From: Saccharothrix sp.
GTDB lineage: Bacteria > Actinomycetota > Actinomycetes > Mycobacteriales > Pseudonocardiaceae
Direction of reading: 5' to 3'
Length of the DNA stretch: 64,000 nt
NCBI RefSeq assembly: GCF_031180885.1
Contig: NZ_JAPSLK010000044.1
Span: 1 to 64,000, forward strand
This document shows, piece after piece, positions 17,361 to 25,196 of this stretch. Both the position numbers and the translations under genes were made by a program. The notes beneath the pieces were generated by a model that saw only the letters and a program-made list of their open reading frames with translations, had not been told where the DNA came from and made no database searches. Each line of letters begins with the position of its first letter. Position 1 is the first letter of the stretch.

Positions 17361-19028
17361 TCAGCCCATCGTTCTGCCTCGCGGGCGCGGCTGGCCGGTC
17401 GTGGCGGGACGAGGCGTCGCGGGACGATCCTGCACCACACTGTCACCGGGTGCGACACGGCCGATGATCGGGCGCGGAGCCGATGTCGGCCTGGCCGGTG
17501 CCGGCAGCACCTCGACAGCCGCGCGTGCGGCGGCGGCCTGGTGGACGCGTCCCCGGCGTTGTTGCCACGCGGCGATCTCGGCGATCAGACCCGCCAGTGC
17601 CAGCAGCAGAGCGGCTGCCGCGAACTTCTCCTTGCCCCGGCCGGCCAGGGTTCCCGCGAACACCAGACGACGGGACGCCATGCGCAACTCGCGGGCGACC
17701 GGGCCCAGCCGATCGGGTAGCACTCTGACCGGAGTGCGCGCCGCCCGGTCGTAGATCGCGGCCGCGTCGCTCAGCGGGCCGGCGTCACGTCCCTCCTGAC
17801 CACGGGCCAGCGCAGCCAGGACTTCCCCGGCCGCGTGCGCGATGCCCTCGACCCCGTCCGCGTTCCGGGTACCGCCGGTCTCGGTCCCGCCGTCGTCGGC
17901 GGACACGGTGGTGCGGGCCGCCCGCACCACCGCCTCGGCTCGCCGGACGACGTCGGCCGCCGACTCCAACGCTTCGCGCCGTTCGGCAGGGGTCACCCGC
18001 AAGTCGACGGAACGCTCAGGTGCCTCCAGAGGTGGAACGCTCGCCCACCGCTGCTCCAGCCTGGGCCAGGTCAGGTCGGCGGCGAGCTTGCTGCCCGAGT
18101 ACCGCACCCGCTCGCCGTCGGCGGTCAGGTCACCAGGCAGCGCCACGGTGTAGCCGCGCACCCGGCCGTCGGCGTAGTGCACCGTCCGGGGGTCCAGCCC
18201 TTGGGCCTTGAGCGCGGCCAGGAACCCCTCGCCGTCCGTCGCGCCAGCGGCGGCCTGGGCAACCAGGCGGTGGAGCTCCTCCCGTGCGGTGACCGGACGC
18301 CCGAGGCGCTCAGCCTTCGCCTTCTCCGCTCGGCTGGGCGTCGGCACCGCGGTGCGGTCGACCCCAGCGGTGCGCACCAGGCCGAACTCCTCCTCCAGCC
18401 GCCGACACTCCTCGCGCAGTTTGTAGAAGTCATTGTGCGGGGAGACCAGCTTGCCGGTGGTCTCCGAGACCAGCGTGGCCATCAGGTGGATGTGGTCGTC
18501 GGCGTGCCGTACCGCGATCCAGCGGCACCCAGCCTGGTGGATTCCGGTGGACTTCATCAGCCGCTCGGCGATGTGCTCCCACTGCTCGTCGGTCAACGTC
18601 GGATCGTCTGGGTGCAGCCGGACGGGGGTGTGCCACACGTAGCCCGGTCGCAGCACGACGGCATTCTTGCCTACGTCGTACCGGTAGGCACTCAGCCACG
18701 TCGGAGCGTCGGGCGGCACGTCGCCATCGCGGACCCGCCGGGCCCATTCCGGGCTGATCGACGGCGGGGTGTTCAACGGCAGGCCGGCCAGCTCGGCGAG
18801 GTCCTGCATCGTCCCGGTCAACGGTCCAAGGTCGAAGTCGAACTCGCCCGGTTCCACGAGGCGGCCGTCCATGACGATGGGGGCAGGCTTGTCCGGATGG
18901 TGCAGCCACGGCGCGCCGTCCCATGCCGCCACCACTCGCGGGTTCTCGTGCTCCTCGTACTTGCCCGGCCCGAACAGGTACCGGATCAGCCCGGCCGGCT
19001 TCCAGCCGCGCACCACTTTGGCGATCAC
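17361..19028 (-). CDS. Relaxase / mobilization nuclease
   Basis: The 555-aa protein starts at GTG 19028, which overlaps the mobC stop (GTGA) with GGAGC upstream. The N-terminal 250 residues form the relaxase domain: an early GLIRYLFGPGKYEEHENPR segment, and the metal-binding histidine cluster HADDHIHL at 175-182 that defines MOBP/MobA-type nucleases. A helical linker and a C-terminal hydrophobic helix (AAALLLALAGLIAEIAA) follow, so the protein may be membrane-associated. It would nick an oriT and lead conjugative transfer. No coupling protein or T4SS is visible nearby, so the element would need help from another conjugative system or parts outside the window. Confidence 0.85.
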   Translation of the reverse strand: MIAKVVRGWKPAGLIRYLFGPGKYEEHENPRVVAAWDGAPWLHHPDKPAPIVMDGRLVEPGEFDFDLGPLTGTMQDLAELAGLPLNTPPSISPEWARRVRDGDVPPDAPTWLSAYRYDVGKNAVVLRPGYVWHTPVRLHPDDPTLTDEQWEHIAERLMKSTGIHQAGCRWIAVRHADDHIHLMATLVSETTGKLVSPHNDFYKLREECRRLEEEFGLVRTAGVDRTAVPTPSRAEKAKAERLGRPVTAREELHRLVAQAAAGATDGEGFLAALKAQGLDPRTVHYADGRVRGYTVALPGDLTADGERVRYSGSKLAADLTWPRLEQRWASVPPLEAPERSVDLRVTPAERREALESAADVVRRAEAVVRAARTTVSADDGGTETGGTRNADGVEGIAHAAGEVLAALARGQEGRDAGPLSDAAAIYDRAARTPVRVLPDRLGPVARELRMASRRLVFAGTLAGRGKEKFAAAALLLALAGLIAEIAAWQQRRGRVHQAAAARAAVEVLPAPARPTSAPRPIIGRVAPGDSVVQDRPATPRPATTGQPRPRGRTMG

Positions 19029-19543
19029 GTCAGCTCCGAGCGGATCCGCACCAGAAGTTCGTCGGAGGAACCCACCACACGTCGCACTAGCTCCAGCACT
19101 CGCCTGGCAGCCACAGGGTTTTCGACCTCGCCGGTGGAGTTGGCGACCTTGGCCAGCTGGTTGAGGTTGCCCCCGATGTTGGCCAACACTCGCCGCTGCT
19201 CCTGCACCGCGGCGGTCAACCCGGCGACGAGGTCGCGGTCGAGTCCGGTCCCACTGTTGTGCCGAGCGGCCTCGGCGAAGGCAAGGCGGGCGATCCAGGC
19301 GCCGGGGCGCATGCCCTCGGTCGCGGCCGCCACCACGATCGCGGACCACTCCAGATCGGTGAACAACACAGCGGTGCGGGCTCGTCGTCGGTTAGTGCCC
19401 ACGGGCACCGGCTCGCGATTGCCCAGACGCACCGCGTCGCCCTTCTCGGCCCCGCGACGTCGGTCGACCACAGCTGCCCCCGTTCCGCTCCGGCCCGCCG
19501 GCCAGAGGCGTGCGTTGGGGGGCTGCCCGCCGAGGGCAATCAT
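19025..19543 (-). CDS. mobC: MobC-family mobilization accessory protein
   Basis: The C-terminal 110 residues match relaxosome accessory proteins: a short DNA-binding region (RTAVLFTDLEWSAIVVAAAT then GMRPGAWIARLAFAEAAR) and the typical LANIGGNLNQLAKVANSTGE segment. Such proteins bind oriT and help the relaxase. The stop overlaps the relaxase start. The start is unsure: ATG 19543 is plausible, and GTG 19471 with GGGGG upstream would give a shorter protein that keeps the domain. A palindromic operator candidate lies immediately upstream at 19567-19585. Confidence 0.8.
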   Translation of the reverse strand: MIALGGQPPNARLWPAGRSGTGAAVVDRRRGAEKGDAVRLGNREPVPVGTNRRRARTAVLFTDLEWSAIVVAAATEGMRPGAWIARLAFAEAARHNSGTGLDRDLVAGLTAAVQEQRRVLANIGGNLNQLAKVANSTGEVENPVAARRVLELVRRVVGSSDELLVRIRSELT

Positions 19544-19566
19544 GCCAGGTCGCGCAGCGACGTGGC

Positions 19567-19585
19567 GGCGAACTATTAGTTCGCC
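19567..19585. promoter_or_regulatory. Palindromic operator candidate of the mob operon
   Basis: GGCGAACTATTAGTTCGCC is a perfect 8-bp inverted repeat with a 3-nt centre. It lies 24 nt before the mobC ATG and next to an AT-rich promoter-like TATATCTTG (on minus, AGATATA). That position suits repression by a dimeric regulator or a relaxosome protein. Confidence 0.6.
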
Positions 19586-19908
19586 TATATCTTGCTCTCC
19601 CTGGATCGAGGGGACAGCGGATTTCCCGTGTCTGCGAAGCTCGCTTTCACAGGCGCTGTAGAAGGACGCGACCGACCTTATCGGTACGGATCCGCGGGGT
19701 GGCCGTGCGCCGCGTGGACACCGCCCGGCGGTGGTGCTCCCGGTTGTGGCGGACATGCCGCACGGGCGGAAGGCGTGTCGGGTGCGTGCCGGTCGAGCCA
19801 CTACAGAGGTGCTCAACACTGCCGGGTGAGTGGCCCTGGCGTGACCGCCGCGGCGACCGGGCGGTCGCTGGTGCGGCCATCGGCACGCGTCGAGCTGGTG
19901 AGTGCGAC

Positions 19909-19942
19909 AACCCCCGCGGGCGAGGATTCGCGCGCGGGGGTT
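19909..19942 (-). terminator. Hairpin after the 124-aa gene
   Basis: Perfect 10-bp arms AACCCCCGCG / CGCGGGGGTT with a 14-nt loop, 20 nt after the stop at 19962. The rest of 19544-19961 holds no supported gene. Confidence 0.7.
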
Positions 19943-19961
19943 CGGTGGGGCGGTGTCGATT

Positions 19962-20336
19962 TCAGCGGCCGGCCATCCGCGCGGCGAAGCCGCCGTCCCG
20001 TCGGGGGCCGTAGCGCTCGGTGTAGATCTTCTCGATCAGAGCCAGGCGCTCGGGGGTCTCGAACGGGCCGGGGTGCTCGAACAGATGCGGGTAGAGCTGG
20101 TGGGCGACGAGCCTGCGGACGTAGGAGGGAGCGACCCAGTAGCGCACGCGGGCACGCCGGGCGGGCGCGCTGTCGATGTCGGCCATGGTCAGGCTCCGGG
20201 TCTTGCGGATCTCGCCGAAAGGATCGCCGGTGAGCTGGCGGACCAGGAACGGGAACATCCGGTTCGTCATTTCTTCGAAGATCGTGGCGACGTCGACGGA
20301 CACAGTCTTCGGGGCGGGCGGCGTGATGTTGTCCAT
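19962..20336 (-). CDS. Hypothetical 124-aa protein
   Basis: ATG 20336 with GGAGAAG 5 nt upstream. The soluble product has a helical N-terminal part (VDVATIFEEMTNRMFPFLVR), a region YWVAPSYVRRLVAHQLYPHL and a C-terminal ALIEKIYTERYGPR. No known motif is seen. It is followed by a strong terminator, as are most genes of the island, but lacks the common leader element. Confidence 0.7.
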   Translation of the reverse strand: MDNITPPAPKTVSVDVATIFEEMTNRMFPFLVRQLTGDPFGEIRKTRSLTMADIDSAPARRARVRYWVAPSYVRRLVAHQLYPHLFEHPGPFETPERLALIEKIYTERYGPRRDGGFAARMAGR

Positions 20337-20375
20337 GGGCTTCTCCGCGCGGGGGTAGTTGTTGCGGTCCGACGA

Positions 20376-20405
20376 ACCGGGCCGGGGCGATGCCCTCGGC
20401 CCGGT
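20376..20405 (-). terminator. Hairpin after the nucleotidase gene
   Basis: Arms ACCGGGCCG / CGGCCCGGT (9 bp, extended by imperfect pairs) directly after the stop at 20413. Confidence 0.6.
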
Positions 20406-20412
20406 GGTCGCC

Positions 20413-21144
20413 TCACGTCTGGTCGGATTCGTTCGCCGCGCACGCGCGCACGGCGCGTGCGAAGGCGGACATGTCGTGAACCCGGCGGCGTGCGTCGTGG
20501 TGCCGGTTCCATACGGTGTCGAGCAGGTAGGCCGTGGTCCCTGCGGCCTCCAGCGCCTCGTAGTGGTCGGTGCGGTCGTCGACCATCACGTCGGTGGGGA
20601 CCACGGTCTTGTCGCGGCTGAGGGTCAGCGTGGTGAAAGGCACGGCGTGCTCGGCCAACCACTCGCGGGTTGCTTGCTCGGCTGCTCCGGGTGAACCCCA
20701 TTCGGCGCGGTCGGTGATGAGGTGCACGCGGTGTCCGTCTTCCATGAGCTGTTGGACCGCCTCTACCGAACCCGGCACGGGGGTGCCTGTGCGGAAGACG
20801 ATCCCGCTGTCCACGCCACGGTGGCAGACCGCGCTGAACTGCTCGTCGGTCAATCCCCAGTCGCGGTAGAAGTGCCAGCGCGTCGGCTCGGGCATTCGCC
20901 GCCCGGTGCCTTCGACGCCGATGAGGTACGCGCGGACCGCCGCGGGGAAGTCGTACAGCGGGCCGTCCACGTCGACGCCGACGTCGAGACGGCGCGGCGT
21001 GCGACCGTCGAACACTTCGGGCGGCAGGGTGATGGTCGTGTCGGCCCTGCGTGGGCCGACGACGTGGCGGTCCGGGATCGTCGGCGTGTGGTGTCGGTGT
21101 GCTCCGGGTGCGTTGGCGGTCCCGGCACCGGTGGTGTCGCGCAC
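20413..21144 (-). CDS. 5'(3')-deoxyribonucleotidase-like HAD phosphatase
   Basis: The 243-aa HAD-superfamily protein has motif I DVGVDVDGPLYDF (DxDG), motif II LITDRAEW, and motif III/IV DKTVV...DVMVDDR followed by HYEALEAAGTTAYLLD. That layout matches the 5'(3')-deoxyribonucleotidase (NT5C) family, which removes phosphate from nucleoside monophosphates. In phage and mobile islands such enzymes help reshape nucleotide pools. GTG 21144 was chosen for AGGAG 7 nt upstream and because the common leader element ends 21 nt before it. Confidence 0.75.
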   Translation of the reverse strand: MRDTTGAGTANAPGAHRHHTPTIPDRHVVGPRRADTTITLPPEVFDGRTPRRLDVGVDVDGPLYDFPAAVRAYLIGVEGTGRRMPEPTRWHFYRDWGLTDEQFSAVCHRGVDSGIVFRTGTPVPGSVEAVQQLMEDGHRVHLITDRAEWGSPGAAEQATREWLAEHAVPFTTLTLSRDKTVVPTDVMVDDRTDHYEALEAAGTTAYLLDTVWNRHHDARRRVHDMSAFARAVRACAANESDQT

Positions 21145-21164
21145 GGTGCTGCTCCTGCGGGTCG

Positions 21165-21223
21165 GTGACTCGGTCGTGTCCGAAGTGGGGTTGTCAGTCC
21201 GTCCGAACAAGATCAACTTTACT
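21165..21223 (-). promoter_or_regulatory. Island leader element, copy 1
   Basis: Box A (GACCGAGTCAC in mRNA sense) at 21165-21175, a diverged hairpin zone with the TGAC loop at 21187-21200, and the promoter-like box AAAGTTGATCTTGTT at 21206-21223. It precedes the nucleotidase gene. Confidence 0.75.
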
Positions 21224-21373
21224 GTTTTCGCGGCTCACCCGTGCTACGCGATGCGCGCTCTGCGGCGCGCGGAGGGCGTCGTACAGCTTGTTCCGGAGTG
21301 GCCGGTGGGCCGCTCGACTTCATCGGCGTCCGCCGTGTTCATCCGACTTGCGGACCCGGAACCCAGTGCGCCG

Positions 21374-21420
21374 GGACGCTCGGCGATATCCCGCGCGGGG
21401 CGGGAAATCGCCGAGCGTCC
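21374..21420 (-). terminator. Long hairpin after the 201-aa gene
   Basis: Perfect 14-bp arms GGACGCTCGGCGAT / ATCGCCGAGCGTCC, with further pairing inside, 25 nt after the stop at 21445. Confidence 0.75.
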
Positions 21421-21444
21421 GGCCGGATCGTGGTGACCGACCGC

Positions 21445-22050
21445 TCAGGCGTCCACCCCGTCGTCCTGGCGGTGTGCGTCGAACAGGTTGAAGACGACAT
21501 CGCCCATCGACTCGGGAATGCTGGAATCCGGAATCGCCGTGCGGAGGCGCACCACGTCGGCCACCGACAGGTGTCGACCTCCCCACCTCTGGGCCTGTTC
21601 GAGCGTGACCACCGCGATGACTCGGGCGGCCGTCTCAACCGCACGGTCCTCGCCCTCGTCGTCGTTCTCGTCGGGCAGCGGCAGCACGCAAATCGCCCGC
21701 CCGTGGTGGTTGCCCTCGTCGGGCAGAAGCCTGCGAAGCTCGGGCGGCAGGTGGTCCGGGTACTCGAACACGCGGACGAGGAGGTGCCGGACGGTCTCGT
21801 CGTCGATGTCCTGCGGGTTTCGGCGCGGGTCGAGCACCTGGTCCTCGCCTGCGAGGAAGACGCGGTCGAGCACCGGCTCGCCGCCCTTGCCGAAGTAGGC
21901 ATCGAGGTGCAGCAGCAAGGCCGACGCGGCGGGGTAGACCCTGCGCACTGCTCGGCTCAGGGCGTGCACGCAGGTGTCCACGTAGGCCGCGACGGCGTCG
22001 GCCGCCGCCTGCCCGGTCATCTCGACCGCGTCGTGGAGGTCGTCGTTCAT
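21445..22050 (-). CDS. Hypothetical 201-aa protein
   Basis: ATG 22050 with GGGAGA about 10 nt upstream and box A of the leader 24 nt before it. The protein is acidic and probably soluble. It has a helical N-terminal half (AAYVDTCVHALSRAVRRVYP, HLDAYFGKGGEPVLDRVF) and a later segment LEQAQRWGGRHLSVADVVRL. No family is recognised. Strong GC3 bias and its own leader and terminator support it as a real cassette gene. Confidence 0.75.
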   Translation of the reverse strand: MNDDLHDAVEMTGQAAADAVAAYVDTCVHALSRAVRRVYPAASALLLHLDAYFGKGGEPVLDRVFLAGEDQVLDPRRNPQDIDDETVRHLLVRVFEYPDHLPPELRRLLPDEGNHHGRAICVLPLPDENDDEGEDRAVETAARVIAVVTLEQAQRWGGRHLSVADVVRLRTAIPDSSIPESMGDVVFNLFDAHRQDDGVDA

Positions 22051-22073
22051 CGTGGAGTCGTCTCCCGGTCGGG

Positions 22074-22110
22074 GTGGTTCTGTCGGTTTCCGGGTCGGGT
22101 CGTCACTCCG
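22074..22110 (-). promoter_or_regulatory. Island leader element, copy 2 (diverged)
   Basis: Box A variant at 22074-22084 (GACAGAACCAC in mRNA sense, two differences) and hairpin box GGAGTGACGACCC at 22097-22110. No promoter-like AT box is recognisable beyond it. Confidence 0.5.
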
Positions 22111-22229
22111 CCCGGGAAGTCGGGTTCGTTGTGCGGGACAACCAGAGGGCGTCCCGATGTGGCCGGCGGGCGGCTCCCGCGACACCGGTTGGCCATGTCG
22201 CGGGGCGGCTGGGGAGCGCGGTGGACGGC

Positions 22230-23156
22230 TTAAATGGTCGGGATCGCGGGTACCGCCGACGTCACTTCGCGCACGGCTTCCGGCACGGGCTGGTCACCGA
22301 CCAGGTAGCGCGCATCGGCTTCCAACACACGCAGTGTGGCCTGCTCCGCGCTCCTGGCACGCACGACAACTTCGTGGTGCTCGTGCCGGCCGGGCAGCAG
22401 CGCCACCCGGTAGTTCGCGCCCTGGGTGTGGCGGGCCAGGTACGCGGTCATCTCCTGCAACGCCTGGACGCGGGCGGATTCCCCGCCCCTGGTGCTGTCG
22501 GCCTGGAGGTGGTTGACCACCGCGTCGAGCCGGACGACGGCACCGAGTACGGGTCCACCTGTCGTCGCCGCGTGCCGCTCGTGACTCGCCGCGTCGCACA
22601 GCAGTCGGGCCGCGTGGCGCCACGACGACGGTCGCTGCCATCCCACCGTGTCCTGCTCCGGCTCCACCTTGACGGCGATCCGCAGGAGCGCCCCGGCGGA
22701 CTGGTGGGCGTGGAGCTGGTCCGCGGCTGCGGTCCTCTCCGCGTGCTCGGCCTCGTCCTGGTCCCACTCGTAGGAATCGGCGACGTCGGTCCGGCTCCAG
22801 TTCACCAACCCGCTGTCGGACACCGGGGCGTAGCACTGCTCGCCGCGCACCAGCCACAGCACGCATTGCGCGCGGCGCAGTAGGGCCAGTGGCGTGCCGG
22901 GTTCAGGGAGGATCTCGGTCGACGCATACCAGTCGTGGCACCCCTCGCGGTGGCACGGCCCCCGGTCACGCGCCCGGCTATCGGGCGTGGAGCACTCGGC
23001 GCAGAAGGAGGTACCGGGTGTGCCGGGCTGTGCCATCGGGTAGGGAGCGACCAGCCACGTCTGTTGCCGATCGGTCAGCGGTCGTCCGACCTGGACGTGC
23101 GACTCGTCCTGCCCGGCGGGGGCGCTCGCGTCCCACCACACGACGCCGTCGGTCAT
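22230..23156 (-). CDS. Hypothetical 308-aa protein with zinc-site-like cysteines
   Basis: The ATG at 23156 overlaps the upstream stop (ATGA). Residues about 45-75 carry SFCAECSTPD and GPCHREGCHDW, a likely zinc site. A segment VLWLVRGEQCYAPVSDSGLV ending in NWSRT closely resembles two segments of the protein at 28923-29999, pointing to a shared module. The C-terminal half is helical (LDAVVNHLQADSTRGGESAR; VVVRARSAEQATLRVLEADA). Function unknown. It is the second gene of a two-gene unit with 23153-23449. Confidence 0.75.
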   Translation of the reverse strand: MTDGVVWWDASAPAGQDESHVQVGRPLTDRQQTWLVAPYPMAQPGTPGTSFCAECSTPDSRARDRGPCHREGCHDWYASTEILPEPGTPLALLRRAQCVLWLVRGEQCYAPVSDSGLVNWSRTDVADSYEWDQDEAEHAERTAAADQLHAHQSAGALLRIAVKVEPEQDTVGWQRPSSWRHAARLLCDAASHERHAATTGGPVLGAVVRLDAVVNHLQADSTRGGESARVQALQEMTAYLARHTQGANYRVALLPGRHEHHEVVVRARSAEQATLRVLEADARYLVGDQPVPEAVREVTSAVPAIPTI

Positions 23157-23449
23157 GGCGCGCCGGTGCGGGGCAGGATGACGGACACCGGGGCGGTCGG
23201 GGAGGGCAGCTTGTCCTCGGCGCACAGGGTGTCCACCAGCGCACGGATCTGGTTTTCGTCGGGGTACTCGTCGAACGACCCGTCCTCGGTGAGCAGGCGG
23301 CCGTCGGCGACGCGCACGACTTCGTAGGACCTGCCGTCGATGCCGTTCCACCGCAGTTCGGTCACGCGGTACTGCTCGCCGTCCACGGTCACGGTGGCCA
23401 GGTCGCGTTCGCCGGTGACCACGCTGCCGGGTCTGGTGCTGTTGCCCAT
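23153..23449 (-). CDS. Hypothetical 98-aa protein
   Basis: ATG 23449 with AAAGG 6 nt upstream. The small beta-rich protein (VTVDGEQYRVTELRWNGIDG, YEVVRVADGRLLTEDGS) ends in a proline-rich tail that overlaps the next gene's start. It has a DUF-like look but I do not recognise it. Just upstream lies an exceptionally strong hairpin (23471-23516), so transcription of this pair may be attenuated or start within the 70-nt gap. Confidence 0.7.
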   Translation of the reverse strand: MGNSTRPGSVVTGERDLATVTVDGEQYRVTELRWNGIDGRSYEVVRVADGRLLTEDGSFDEYPDENQIRALVDTLCAEDKLPSPTAPVSVILPRTGAP

Positions 23450-23470
23450 CTGGGGCCTTTCTGGCTCGGG

Positions 23471-23516
23471 GTGTCGTGCGGCCGGCGCCGCTTCGGGTGC
23501 GCCGGCCGCACGACAC
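23471..23516 (-). terminator. Perfect 18-bp hairpin
   Basis: Arms GTGTCGTGCGGCCGGCGC / GCGCCGGCCGCACGACAC with a 10-nt loop. It stands between a 22-codon ORF and the 98-aa gene, so it could be a terminator of the short upstream transcript or an attenuator. Confidence 0.7.
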
Positions 23517-23522
23517 GGTGAT

Positions 23523-23591
23523 TCAGCGGAGTGATAGCTGTGTGGCGTCCCCTGAGACTTCGAACCGGCCCGCGGACCTGTCGTAGCGCAC
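23523..23591 (-). CDS. 22-codon ORF behind a copied leader end
   Basis: GTG 23591 is preceded by TTAGGAGCGAAACC, nearly the same as the sequence before the start of the 399-aa gene (CCAGGAGCGAAAACC GTG CGC). The peptide is VRYDRSAGRFEVSGDATQLS plus LR. A box-A-like sequence (23518-23528) overlaps its stop and the 18-bp hairpin follows. It may be a leader peptide for the following pair of genes, or the stub of a duplicated cassette. Confidence 0.35.
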   Translation of the reverse strand: MRYDRSAGRFEVSGDATQLSLR

Positions 23592-23622
23592 GGTTTCGCT
23601 CCTAAGTAGTGATCTCGGGGAG

Positions 23623-23662
23623 CCGTGCGGCTGGCCTCGTTCTCGATGCGCCGGCCGCACGG
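23623..23662 (-). terminator. Hairpin after the 399-aa gene
   Basis: 13-bp arms CCGTGCGGCTGGC / GCCGGCCGCACGG with one G-T pair, starting 9 nt after the stop at 23671. Confidence 0.7.
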
Positions 23663-23670
23663 ATTGGAAG

Positions 23671-24870
23671 TCAGTGGTTGGCAAGCGGAGTGGTGTCGGC
23701 GTCCTCGGAGGCGTCGGACCGGCACGCGACCTCGCCGTCCGAGAGGGGCACCTCGTCGTCGATCAGCACGTGTAGGCCGGGGTCTTCGGGCATCGGGACG
23801 TCCGCCCACGGGTCGTCCACCCACGGCTCGGCGACCACCTCGTCCGGTTTGTTCGCGTGCCGGTACCTCGCCTGCGCGGTGAGCAGGCCGATGGTGACGA
23901 CGTGCCGTCCGGCGTTGCGAAAGTCCAGACACCAAGCCAGATCGACGGGGCGATAGGTCAGCGCGTCGGTCAGCCACCGCACGACGTCCGCCGCCACCCT
24001 GGGCCAACGGGGGTCGACGCTGAACGGAACGGTGTCGGTGGCCCCGTCCAACCCGACCAGTTCGACCGGCTTCTCGTCGTCCTCCTTGCGGTCGCTGAGG
24101 TCCACGCGAACCGCCCAGGCGTCGGGGTGGAAACGCAGGATCGCGCGCGCGGCGGCTCCAATGCAGGCGCGCACGTGCTCGGTGACGGCGTGGTCGGCGC
24201 GAGCACGGGCGGCGGTGATCCGCTCATACTCCGGTCCGCGATCGGTGCCGTCGTCGAACGCTTCGATCACGCCGACCAATGCCGCCCTGAGGTCATCCCG
24301 GTTGACGGCGACCTGCGTCGGCGAGGTGAGGTAGTCCAGCATTGCGGCAGCGGCACTGGGCCGCTCGCCGCCTGCGAGGATCGCCAACGCGTCCGCGTAG
24401 TGCAGGCGCAACTGTCCGGCTTGCTCGTCGGAGAGCTGCATCCAGTGCAGGTCAAGGGGGTAGTAGCCGTCTGCGTCCGGTCCGATGAGCTGAGGGTAGG
24501 GGTAGTCGCTGTAGGGGTGGTCGTCCCACACCTCCAGCACGTCCCCACGCCACTCGAAGTGGTGGCAGCCCAGTTCCGCCGCTTCGAGGAGCACCCCGAT
24601 CCATGCGACGACCGATCGACGGAATCGCGCGGAGTTGGTGTCGTCGAGTGGGTGACTGTCGGCGGAGTGGCGGGGGATGCCGGGGAATGCCGCGTTGCTT
24701 CCGGGGAGGGTCATCAAGACCTCACCCGACGGGAACGGCGTCGCCTGTTCGGACAGGCGCAGCGTGACGCGGCGGGCGTCGGCCTGCCCGGTCCCCAACC
24801 GGGTCACCGGGTCGGATTGTGGGCGCGCACCGGGGTTGTTCGTTTCCCCGACGCTCATGTCATGGCGCAC
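23671..24870 (-). CDS. Hypothetical 399-aa protein
   Basis: GTG 24870 (VRHDMSVGETNN) has AGGAG 7 nt upstream and box A of the leader 19 nt before it. The protein is acidic and soluble with an aromatic-rich central part (GCHHFEWRGDVLEVWDDHPY then PLDLHWMQLSDEQAGQLRLH). A helical region with many acidic residues and a Trp/Asp-rich tail (EPWVDDPWADVPMPEDPG) follow. No enzyme motif or membrane segment is recognised. Own leader and terminator. Confidence 0.8.
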   Translation of the reverse strand: MRHDMSVGETNNPGARPQSDPVTRLGTGQADARRVTLRLSEQATPFPSGEVLMTLPGSNAAFPGIPRHSADSHPLDDTNSARFRRSVVAWIGVLLEAAELGCHHFEWRGDVLEVWDDHPYSDYPYPQLIGPDADGYYPLDLHWMQLSDEQAGQLRLHYADALAILAGGERPSAAAAMLDYLTSPTQVAVNRDDLRAALVGVIEAFDDGTDRGPEYERITAARARADHAVTEHVRACIGAAARAILRFHPDAWAVRVDLSDRKEDDEKPVELVGLDGATDTVPFSVDPRWPRVAADVVRWLTDALTYRPVDLAWCLDFRNAGRHVVTIGLLTAQARYRHANKPDEVVAEPWVDDPWADVPMPEDPGLHVLIDDEVPLSDGEVACRSDASEDADTTPLANH

Positions 24871-24888
24871 GGTTTTCGCTCCTGGATA

Positions 24889-24950
24889 GTGATTCGGTCG
24901 TCGTCGGAATCTGGGCGTCACCCCTGAACCGACAAGATCAACTATATCGT
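24889..24950 (-). promoter_or_regulatory. Island leader element, copy 3 (near-consensus)
   Basis: Box A 24889-24899 (GACCGAATCAC), hairpin box GGGGTGACGCCC at 24913-24924, promoter-like box ATATAGTTGATCTTGTC at 24931-24950, all in mRNA sense. Confidence 0.85.
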
Positions 24951-25132
24951 CGTCGCACTTCAGACAGGTTGCTGGAAAGTGCACGCCGCGCTGCGTGCGA
25001 AGACTTGACCGACGTCCTTTTGTCCGCGCTCTCCCCTGCTCAAGGTCCGCGCCCAACTTGGTCCGCTCATGAGTTGTTCCCTCGCCACGCTGATCGCGTG
25101 TCCCGTGTTCGAACTTAGCCCGCAATGCCTGG

Positions 25133-25192
25133 CGGAGTGCCCCGGAAGGCGACGGCCACGGCGTGGTTGGCATCGCCTCCCTGGGCACTCCG
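25133..25192 (-). terminator. Long hairpin after the 559-aa gene
   Basis: Outer arms CGGAGTGCCC / GGGCACTCCG (10 bp) with inner imperfect pairing (GGCGAC with GCATCGCC), ending 4 nt from the stop codon. Confidence 0.65.
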
Positions 25193-25196
25193 GAGT

